A DNA stretch of 64,000 bases, from the NCBI RefSeq assembly GCF_032854445.1, contig NC_088305.1:13087606-13151605 (forward strand), read 5' to 3'. The DNA is from Liolophura sinensis. Taxonomy: Eukaryota; Mollusca; Polyplacophora; Chitonida; Chitonidae. Every line of letters begins with the position of its first letter. The first letter of the stretch is position 1. The notes below the pieces were generated by a model that had not been told where the DNA came from, did not search any database, and saw only the letters and a program-made list of their open reading frames with translations. The position numbers were made by a program, and so were the translations under genes. This document shows, piece after piece, positions 25,501 through 37,500 of the stretch.

Positions 25501-28500
25501 ATTGTGTTTACTGGCTTGTTGACAGTACAGGCCCTGTACGAGGAGACCCACCCTGACTACCTGAAGTATATCTACCTCGTGGCCCCCATCTCGCTTGTCT
25601 TCCTCAACCCTATTGGTTTCATGATGCTGGAGATTCACAAAAACCACTCCAAAGAGAATCACAAAGGTGCCTGCATCCTCATCCTGCATGTGGTGAGAGG
25701 CGTCATTACCAACCCCATCGTCTTCATGACCGCCCTCGGCATCATCGCTAACTTCATCTTCAACCAGACCACGCCTTACATCATCAAGGATATATTGCAG
25801 GTCCTAGGTAAGCCGATGACCCCATTCCACATAGCCATTGTAGATAGTGACCAGTGAAGTTGCTACTGTCCGATGCAGCATAAGGTAAAGAGGTTAGTCA
25901 GGTATATGTGCGGTCGCTGTGAGTTCAAGTCCAGCTCATGCTGGCTTCCTTTCCGGCCTTATGTGGGAAGGTATGTCAACAACCGTGGGGCGTGGGTTTC
26001 CCTTCAGCTCCGCCCGGTTTCCTTCCACCATAATGGAATGGTGGAATAAGTGAAATATTCTTGAGAACGGCGTAAAACACCAATCAAATAAATAAATAAG
26101 AATATGTACATGTATGAGATGAAGATCTCTGGGTTTCTTCACCAATGTCAACCTGACTAACGTGGTAAACATGCGTAAATTAAACAGCAGTTAATCATTT
26201 ATTTACTGAGTTATGAACATGCTGTAGATACTACATAAGGACACATGTATGGTGTGGTGATTACAATGATACTGTAATTCTTCAAGCTTTTCACATGTTT
26301 GCAAGGTGTTTATTCAAGCATATTTAGAAGGCACTATTTTTCGTTGACTTATAACATTATATTTTTTGTGAAGCCCTGACACTCCAAAATCAAAGCGAAA
26401 ATGTATATAAATTGCACTTAAAGTTGCTTTTTATATGCAAAAAGGTTGAGGAAAAGGACTCTAAGTTGTCATGTTTGTTGAAGATTTAAGGTATGCAAAG
26501 AAGTGTATCATACATGTTTATACAAAGCAGACAGAATGAAAACTCACCGCCATAGCTCATTACTGAGCCTGTATATTTGAAGAACAGGATTGTGAGGTGG
26601 GTGGTGCATGATTTATAGTAAAGTTTGAGATATGTCTGCTGCCTTTAACCAGAAAGGAGTGGCCCTTGTAACACACCAAAAATGGATTGTTTTACCATCA
26701 GACCTTTGTCTCAGTGAGATGAAACATTTTTCTCAGTGCAACCTTTGACCGGTGATGTTTTAAGCTTGAATCCAGCTCTCGCTGATTCAGCAGTGGCTTT
26801 GTCAGGAGGTTTGTTGGTACCTGGTATAAAAGGGTATGGTTTACTCCGGGTAACATATCCAGTTTACTCCAGGTGATACAGTTTACTCCAGGTAATCCAG
26901 TTTACTCCAGGTGATACAATTTACTCCGCCCACAAACCTGACTGCCTTTGTATGAGAGAAAAAATTTTGAACAGATTTTGACCACAGTCGGCCAAATAAA
27001 TACTTACCTGTTTTATTTGCTCTGACAGGTGATGCCTACAGTGCGTCTGCCCTGTTTTACCTGGGCCTCAGTCTGGTGGGGAAGGTTCATGGACAGGTGG
27101 GCTTTGCTCTCATCGTCCCTGTCATGCTTATCATGGCAAAGACGTAAGTACAAAAAGTGTATAAGGTTGATTATACAAAGCAGTTTTCTTGGTGACTTAA
27201 AACAGTTCTACTGTAAATCTTCAACCTATTCAACCATTATAGCACTCCTTACTGTGGAATTTTTGCCAACAGTTATTATGAAAATGACGCTAAAATGATT
27301 TGTCTGTCATTAAAGATGCAAGCTTCAAAAAACTCCGCTTATTATTTCTTATTATTATGTGTTTTCAAGATATTGTTTGCTGTGGCAGTTGAAGAGGTTG
27401 AAGAATTAGGGTATATCAGGTCTGTGTTATATGAATATCTGTCACATCCTTTCAAGGATGGTTAATTATTAAAGAGGTGTGTTGCAAGCTTTTATTTATT
27501 TATTTATTTGATTGGTGTTTTACGCCGTACTCAAGAATGTTTCACGTATACAACGGCGGCCAGCATTAGGGTGGGAGGAAGTCGGGCAGAGCCTGGGGGA
27601 AACCCACAACCATTCGCAGGCTGCTGACAGACCTTCCCACTTACAGCCGGAAAGGAAGCCAGCATGATGCAAGCTTTTGGTACCAGATGTATATCTACGC
27701 AATCTTCTTCATTCGTATGTGGCAAGGTCTGCCAGTGGATAGTCGCAAGTTTTCCCCGAGGCTCAACCCAGTTTCTTCCTAAAACTCCAACCAAAATTAC
27801 TAAATAAACAGATGTATATCTATATTCAGTATTGGTTATTAATTGTTTCGTGTGGTTGTAAGAATTCTGCTGTTTCATCAGAATGTTTTCTGTGTGCAGA
27901 ATCTTGTTGCCGCTGATCACATGGGAGGTGGTCAGTGCCCTGCACTCCGGGGGAGTCAAAAATGAAACAATCTCGCTGAGTATGTATGGTTTTCTCTACG
28001 GCACATTCCCAACAGCACCTAGTGTCTTCCTCTACGCCAGCCAGTACGCCATTGCCACAGAGATTGTGAGTGCTTTGTTGTAAATGTTTATAAACTATGA
28101 AAAAAACACTGACTTGAAGTATGTGACGAATAATAGATCATCAAAGAGTATCTCGTTAATTAATTTGATTTTTGTTTTTAGAAATTTTTTAACGCTCTAA
28201 TTCAGTTGCACCATTGCATTTAAGTTTTTAACCATCAAGTCTGATTGAAATACATGTGTTCTTGATAACATAACATTGTTTTTTAATATTTTAAACAATA
28301 TCATGATGTATTTTGTATTAATCCCATATTCTTTGATATTCAAGTACAAGTAGATAGATTTGCCAGCATGTATTAAGGAGTCTTGCGATGAATTATTTGT
28401 AATCTTTAAACCTATAAGGACATATTTATCTCATAAAAAGATGTATTGAATTAACAGTTTATATTTACTGTTGTTGAGGACTATATTGATTCTTGTGGTC

Positions 28501-31500
28501 ATGGTCATGGGTTTTCTTGATGTCTTCCCATTATGTGGGAAAGTTTGCCAGCAACCTGCGGGTGGTGGTGGGTTTCCCCCCGGGCTGTGCCTGGTTTCCA
28601 CCCACCATAATGCTGTCTGCCGTCACTTAGGTGAAATATTCTTGAGTAAGACGTAAAACGCCAATCAAATTTATAAATAAATCTCGATGTCTGTCAGGTT
28701 TCTTTCCAACATGATAGTGGTTGTTGTCGTGTAAGTGAAATATGCTTTGATTAGTGAAAATCAACTGTTTACCAAAAATCTCCCATATAGCCTCTTTATA
28801 CAAAACATTGAACAGGTTTTATTATAAAGGAACCTTAACTTCAACCACAGAGATATATTTACAGACCAAGTCAGTTTTTCAACTGAAATTTTCTCACCTT
28901 GAATGTTTCATCAATGCAGCGGACACCAGTGGACTTCATACTAGCATAGTCACGATACCTTTTGGCTCTTCTGTACACTATGCCGCGCCGATTTCCTTTC
29001 TAAGTGAAATATTCTGTGTAAAACTTAACTGCAATCAAATAAAAACAAATAAATACTTTGCTTCTTAAAACTAAAATGCCATGTATATAATCGAGAAAAA
29101 AAAAATCGAGAAGTCTTGGGAACCATCTGTGTTTTGAACCACGTATTTGTAGGTGGCCTCGGGTATGGTCGCATGTACATTTGTCGCTGCACCTCTCATG
29201 TTCATATCAGCCAAGATGATGACCCTGGTGGTGAGCTCAGAGACGGACTACAAAAGCGTTCTACTGGACACCTCGCTAGATGTCTCTATCGTCAGTATGA
29301 TCGGCTGTGTGAGTAATGGCTCGTCGTCCCAAAGCTGTTCTCTTGTGCTGATTCCCACGAAGTTTTGACTTTGACTCAGAATTTGAAACATGATTTTAGA
29401 GCTTATTTTCAAGCCTTCTGAATTAAAATTTTTGACCACCTCATTATCAAGTTATTGTATGACGAATGTGTGAAAATTTCAACTTCTAAAAACCAAGAAC
29501 TAATTATTGTGATAATGTTTTAAATTTTGACTTTATCAGAAATGTCAGGAATTGGCCCCTGGTCAAGACAGGGCTACATTCTAACACTATCATCGTCCAG
29601 TCAGACTAAGCTTTTGAAAATACTTCAACTTTTACTTGATCATTTGAATGATTTGCAGTGGAAATGGCTCATTTTTTTTCGTTTTTTGCCAAGACTACAG
29701 TGCAATTTCATTATTTACATGTAATGTTTTCGTTTCAAAATGTGAAAATAGTAAAAAAATCGAGATAAATTATACATGTAGAATGATTATAACTCTCTGG
29801 TTTCCTCTGGTCATAAGTGGGAAGTATGGTGTTATACAACATTCAAATAAATAAGTAAATTTGCTTTTTGTGTGGTTGCAGGTGTGGGTGGCTGGTGTGT
29901 TCATTCTGTCCAGGAAGTGGAGGCGTGTGCCTCATCAATTCACACTCTGTCTTATCTTCTCCCAGGTAAAATATTCACACAAATCGGTGGACTTTTCTCA
30001 AAGGTTCTACACTGTCAACTCGATATTTAAATTATTTGACAGTGTTCCTGACACAGCTCTCGTAGAAGATCTTAAGGCAATTAGCCTATATCATAAAACA
30101 TAATTTTATACATTTCTATGTGTATATAAAATTTCCTAGATTATACGTTATATCAATGCGAGGTTTTCAAATATTCAGGTGGATAAATTGTTTTCAAAGT
30201 TGTGAACAGTTGTGAACAAGTTCTAAACATGTGAACAGGTTTATAAATAATTAGGTTGAAACGATTAAGAAATAGGTCAAAATGCCTGAAAAAAAGCTTG
30301 CAAGTAATTTCACTGGCTGTTTGTTGTTTCAGTTTTTGGCATGCCTGGGTATGGTCTTGTACCGGGCTCTGGATGCTGATGACACCTGGCAGCACTATGC
30401 CCAGTTTGTCGTCCTCCTGGTGGGCGTGCTGTCGTCACGCTGCTGGACAGCCATGATCGCCGTGGCAATATGCCTAGAGCGCGTCAAGAGCCTGTGTTAT
30501 GTTTTGCGCGTCAGAGTCTGGATGGCTTTCTTCGGGTTTGGGTGAGTGGGAGTTGCCAGTTTCTGCCCGAAGAATCAATATGTTATCCCACCAGTTTTTC
30601 TCACCTGAATCTTTTTTTCCTGGAATGACTTACCTAATTATCTGAAGTTTAGTGGGAATAAGGAAATGACTTATACATCCCACCAGTTTTTCTCACCTGA
30701 ATCTTTTTTCCTGGAATGACTTACTCACTTATCTGAAGTTTAGTGGGAATGAGGAAATGACTTATACATCCCACCAGTTTTTCTCACCTGAATCTTTTTT
30801 CCTGGAATGACTTACCTAATTATCTGAAGTTTAGTGGGAATGAGGAAATGACTTATACATCCCACCAGTTTTTCTCACCTGAATCTTTTTTCCTGGAATG
30901 ACTTACTCACTTATCTGAAGTTTAGTGGGAATGAGGAAATGACTTATAAATCCCACCAGTTTTTCACACCTGAATCTTTTTTCCTGGAATGACTTACCTA
31001 ATTGTCTGAAGTTTAGTGGGAATACTGAATGACGTATACATCCCACCAGTATTTCTCACCTGAATCTTTTTTCCTGAAATGACTTAGCTAATTGTCTGAA
31101 GTTTAGTGGGGACAAGGATATGACTTATACATCCCACCAGTTTTTCTCACCTGAATCTTTTTTTCTGGAATGACTTACCTAATTGTCCGAAGTTTAGTGG
31201 GAATACCGAATGACCTATACATCCCACCAGTTTTTCTCACCTGAATCCTTTTTTCCTGGAATGACTTACCTAATTATCTGAAGTTTAGTGGGAATGAGGA
31301 AATGACTTATAAATCCCACCAGTTTTTCTCACCTGAATCTTTTTTCCTGGAATGACTTACCTAATTGTCTGAAGTTTAGTGGGAATACTGAATGAAGTAT
31401 ACATCCCACCAGTATTTCTCACCTGAATCATTTTTCCTGAAATGACTTACCTAATTATCTGAAGTTTAGTGGGAACAAGGAAATGACTTATATATCCCAC

Positions 31501-34500
31501 CAGTTTTTCTCACCTGAATCTTTTTTCCTGGAATGACTTACCTAATTATCTGAAGTTTAGTGGGAATAAGGAAATGACTTATACATCCCACCAGTTTTTC
31601 TCACCTGAATCTTTTTTCCTGGAATGACTTACCTAATTTTCTGAGGTTTAGTATACAAAAAGGCACTTTCAGAAGCTCACAATGACCTTATAATGCGGAC
31701 TCCTTAAGTGGACCTGTCAGACGGATGAATCCAACCAACTGTGTCACTTGCAAAAAGCTAAACTTTAGGAGATATACAGTACATGATACATCATGATTTA
31801 TTCTGATCAATCGGTTTTGTAAAGGTTGATTACTTTATTATTAGAAAAACTTAAAAAAGTATCATTTTCAGGCTTTTAGCAAGTGCATTTTTACATACTA
31901 AACTTGCAGGAAAGAAGTACAGTACATATAAGTGTAATTCGGGATGCCCGTGTAGGTATTGATTTTTTGCCTTGGCACATACTGTATTTCTGATTCGTTT
32001 ACAGGGTTCCAATGATTAGTACTGGCATCCTGCTCATAGCTGCCAATAACCACACCAAGAATGAGATAGACCCATCCTTCCACTATGGAACAGACCAGGT
32101 ATTTCTTTTCCTTTGTGAACCGAGCTGAATGTTTATTCACAAAATGTACAATGTATGTACAATGATAGAGTTTCTCATAAAAGGCAGGAATAAAGTCCGA
32201 GGGACTTGAACAGGGGTATAAACAGGGGAGACAACTCCGGCAGTACTCTTAGAATGCTAAGAATATTAAGATTTTAATCTGAATTCTGATGCCTTTGTGG
32301 AACTTGTGGACAAAACTCAAAAGAATATGTAAAACCAATAAAAAAATGATCTGTGAAATAGAAATCAGTCTTTCAAAGTTTGACGTAAGTGAAATTAAAA
32401 TATTCACATCTAACTGTAAGTATCTAACAGGAAGTAACCTTTGTCTGTCTTCTTGGCGGGAGTATTGCTGTGGACATAATGATTGCATTGACAAAGATCA
32501 TGTGACAAATAAGAAGAGCACGAGTTCTTATAAATTTAAAATTGTCATTTTTGTGTTCCAGACGATCCTGTCAGTGGTGATATTGTTGTTGTGTTTTGTG
32601 ATCTGCGTCGTGTCGCTGGTGATTCACCAGAGGACTGAATGGCATGCAAAGCATCGCACGTTCTCCTGGGCCTCAGACGAAGAGGAACCCCTGTTCTCTA
32701 ATGTCGACGAGACGATGTCATCTGGCCCCAATATGGCAGCCACAGAAGTCAACGGGGCCATCAACGGAGCTGTCAAGAGTGAGGTTGCCAAAGTGAAATC
32801 AGTGAAAGGCAAGAAGAGAGAGAAGGTCACGAACTGTCACAACTGTGAAAATAGTGAAGCCATTCGCTGTGGAGGAACAGGAGAAGGTAAAAACTAATCT
32901 GGTGGTGGTGGTGGTGTTTTTATGTGACAGTTAATATGGTGTTGTTGTTGTTTTTATGTGACAGTTAATGTGGTGTTGTTGTTGTTTTTCTGTGACTGTT
33001 AATATGGTGTTGTTGTTGTTTTTCTGTGACTGTTAATGTGGTGTTGTTGTTGTTCTGACTTTTCCTGCTTTGAAGTACTTTGTATCACATTGAAAAGTGT
33101 GAAATGCACCGCAGTCGAGTAAAATAATGTCCGATTAAGCAGTTCATGGCTATCTTCTACAGCTGGCACACTGTTGATCTTCAAATATCTTTAAAAAAGA
33201 ATCAGATATTCCCAAAAGTTGTGATGTCCCGCCTTGACTGAGTGCTGTCTTGCACTCAAGAACTTTGTTAACTGAATCACCCGTCTCATATTAAATGTTG
33301 GGATGGTAAAAGTATGAGTGACCGAATGATGGTGAAACCAACGGAGAGACAGACAAAGCAACTTATCGTGCAGCTAAAAATTTAATAATCAACCTTACAT
33401 GTATAATTAGCTGGTTTTTGTTTTGAATTATTCAAATATTTGAATATCTGTGGTCAGTGTTTAATTTGAACTTCAGTCGAGTTCGTTCAGACAAAGCTGT
33501 TGTGCATGTTACAGTTCAGAGTATAGAGGATATCATCCCGTTCCCTAAATCTCAGGACAGTCTGGGGTCATCCACGACCAGCAACAGTGCAGACAGCATG
33601 GAGTCCCTCCTGCATGAGGTGATAGATGATCACACCTGTGTCACGGCCTGCAATGATCAGCAGCGGCGTGAGTGTGAAGGTCTGCTGCGGCATTACACGG
33701 CTGTCAACGCGGAGAAGGAGGAGGAGCCGAAAGTGCTGACGAGGGAGGCGGAGCGTGAGAGTCAGGGAGACATGCAGCTGTCACGACACCTAATTCTGCT
33801 GTTACTGCTCTGTCTCTCCATGTTCATTGTAAGCCTTTGGCCCACCCTGGCCCAAAACAGGGCCTGTATTTATCAATTGTATTAAAGACTCAAAAATTTA
33901 AACTCAGCTACAGTTAAAATGTTCTGCTCTAGGAAGTATAAAATTTGCACACTCTTTCATGCAGGATATTGAACCAACGAAAATTTTGAGTTCTTCCCTG
34001 TTCTAATTTTGACTTTTTAAGCAGTTGCAACTTTTTTTGTGAGTCTTAAGATGCTTGATAAAACACTTGATATATGATGTCACAGATCTGTGGTGAGAGT
34101 ATCTTAGTTAAAATGGACTGTGTTATTGATAATAACAAAGAAGTTGAGGCAACACCATGTAAATATGAACAGGCTTTTCACCCTCTTTGGATCTTTGTGT
34201 AGATCAAGTCATTTAAATCAAAGATCCATATTCCTTTTAAATTGCAAATTTTAAATTTTAAAAAAATTTTGCACATTTTTATCACTTGACAGTGAGTCTT
34301 TCAAAAGGCTTGTGAAACCGTTTACATTTACGTGGTGGTGCTTCGACTTTTTTATTGTTATCATTGACCATGAGTTTAAAGCAGTTTATAATATTGTGTC
34401 ACTGTTTTCTACTAATGACAGTGAATTTTGGGTACTGAAATTCTTCAACCTTCAAAATATACTTGTTGTAAAGCCCTAAAATCTGCCGATCCAACCAATG

Positions 34501-37500
34501 TTATTTTGTCTCCAAAATCTAATAAAAAGTGTGCATACATTGCACTGAAAGTTGCTCTTTCATATGTGAAAGGGGCCTCCGTGGCTCAGTCGGTTAAAGC
34601 GCTAGCGCAGCGTAATGACCCAGGAGTCTCTCACCAATGCGGTCGCTGTGAGTTCAAGTCCAGCTCATGCTGGCTTCCTCTCCGGCCATACGTGAGAAGG
34701 CCTGTTAGCAACCTGCGGATGGTCGTGGGTTTCCCCCGGGCTGCGCCCGGTTTCCACCCACCATAATGCTGGCCGCCGTCGTATAAGTGGAATATTCTTG
34801 AGTACGGCGTAAAACACCAATCAAAAAAAAAAAAAAAAAAAATCATATGCGAAAAGGTTGAAGAATAAGGGTAACATGGAATTATACATGCAAGTCATCA
34901 GTGAGGGGGTGAAATTGGAGGGGTAGTACATGTACCTGTACTGTTTCTGATGACCAGGGTCTATTTCTGTGTGTGTGGAGATTGTTTAACAAGGAGACTT
35001 CTGGCATCTACGTGGAGATTGAATTCATCGACGGGGTCTTCAACTATGGACAGGTACCATGGACAAGTGTGATTTTCAACATCCAGCTTGTTTTCACAGA
35101 TAGTTAGCTCTGATACAGGATCACTTCATGTGCTGTTTAATTTCAAATTTTAATCAGGATATAGAAACAGAATCCTGATGTAAGAATTCAGAAAAAAAAA
35201 CTTCTTCTAAAGGGCTGTAAAGTTTTAACCATCAAATCTCATCGTTACAGCAACCCTGCAATACATCAATCTGACAATGGAGTCGTCAAATCTTAGCTCT
35301 TTCTCCCTTTTTTAACAAATACAGTCATCAACTTTATAGAAATGTATGATTGGATGTATGTGGGAGTCTATAAAAGGGTAGTGCCCAGGGATTGTCTCCT
35401 TGTAAAGCTTTTATAGCTGAAACTGAAGGATTTGCCTGAATATATCTAATGTTTCTCTGCTTTAAAATACAGACTTTGATGTTTTGAGTCTTCATACATG
35501 TATTTGTGCACCACATGCTTAAACTTCTACCGTTTTTCCATTTTCAGGGCTTCCTACTCTTTGCGTTGTTTGGCTTGGACTCTCAACTTATTGTGGTACC
35601 ATTTGTCAAAAGGTGAGTAGTATACTATGGTACAGTCAGTTGACAGACAGGTGGTTGTATATGGACTTATCGCATACAATGGTTGCTGGTTGAATGCCTG
35701 AGACTGTTTTGGGGTTGTTGGATTTTTTTGTGTCAGCTGTGGTAAATAGGGTAAAGGATTAAGCTGTGTTTCATGAAATTTGGAACATTCGGTTGAAATT
35801 GCATGGCCTTTTTTTTTTTTCCATCTTGGTTGAATTCCACGATTTTGAGTGATAAATGGCAGCATGGGATATGGCATTGCGTCAAATGACAGGAGGGGAT
35901 ATTACGGCATTGTTACTTGCTGTCTTAATGTGAAGGATCCCAAATGTCAGCATTGATAGGCATGTTAGTAAAGGGTTAGATTAAGCCAGGGATACAGTGG
36001 GGAAAATTGGTGGCTGAAAACCAGCTTGGACCTTTATACTGGTGAAAAAAGGCGACCTAAACTAAACCTGTTTGAATTAAGACAGCTTTTTCGCATCCAC
36101 CGGTTTTAGTGCCCAAAGATAGAATAGCTCGGGTTTTTGTCCACAATTTTCGTCATTGTAAATGCAAAACAGAATTTGGGGACTCAGGTGCATACTGTTT
36201 GACGATGTGACAGGTGCAAGTTTGCTGTGTCTTGGGAGTTGTTATGTACCATGGTAACCAATTTGATACGGTGTTCAGAGCTATGCATTCTGTGGTGTCT
36301 GATCACATAATTTATGTGCATTGCTGTAAGGCTGTGAGGGAAGGTTTAAATCTGCATAAGACGTATGAATTTTCATTCTGACGTACATGAAGTTTATGGG
36401 ATGAAGGTTTATAGGAGCTGACAAGTCTAGAGGTTGCATGAATCAAGGTGCTGGTACATGTAGATTATACAGTCGTACTATTAATTTAAGAATGATTTAT
36501 CTCCCTTGATATACTTAAGCAGTAAATTATCGCATATGTCAGAACTTCACATCGTAACCATTTTCTTATATCTTCAATCATCAGCTTAACTAATGTTCTA
36601 ATTCTGCGATGCTCAGTTCAACTTTTGCCCTTTAATATCTGGCGCTACATCCATCTACATTTTGGTTTCTTTTTTAACACATGTATAGCATTTGTTTGGT
36701 TGTTTTCGTTTGATGTTGTATTTTTCTCGTGTAACACTGTAACTGTTTTCTACCTATTAGCCTGGCTTGGGCTAAGACCAGATGGCTGCTGTTAAGATAC
36801 CTCAGGTAACAGTTTATCAGATTTGTCCCATCCCATGGACCTGGTACAGTCAATCTGCATGATGTCACCTACATTTACATCTATAACTCGTACTCAATGT
36901 CATGAAGTTTTGTTTTTTTCTTTCAATATATCGTATCTATTTTCATTTTTTTATGTATATATATTTTTTTACGTGCACTATTTCTTCAACCTTTTCGCGT
37001 ATGAAAGAGCATATTTCCGTGTAATTTATTGCTCATTTTAAATATGATTTTAGAGACAAAACTACACTGGTTGGATTGACCAATTTCAAGGCTGCACAAC
37101 AAATATAGTTTTATCAGTCAACACAGAATAATGCAGTCAGAATATGCTTGAATAAAAACCTTACAAACATGCGAAAAGGTTGAAGAATTATGGTATATAT
37201 ATTTTTCACTATAATTTTCCTTTAAATACATTGTGTTTACTTTTATTTTTTATATGTAATTTTTTATTATAATATGAGTACTTTTTTTATTTTATTTTTT
37301 AAATTTTATTTGTTTGATAACCCTTTTCACAAAGCAGATCTCCAGTTTCATTCCTGTCACCTGGATCACTCCAGAGTTATCTTCCACCAAGCAACTGTCC
37401 AATAAAAGGAATCCCACTTCTAAAATGTTGTGTCAACAACTACAGTGTTCAAGAAAAGTGAAATTTTTGGGAGTGAAATCTGTGAAAACAGGCAGGAATT

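Noticed and set aside
32289-32561. Open frame extending upstream of GPR155 exon 9
   Set aside because: Exon 9 has a clear acceptor at 32561 that joins exon 8 in phase 0; the upstream part is intron that happens to be open.
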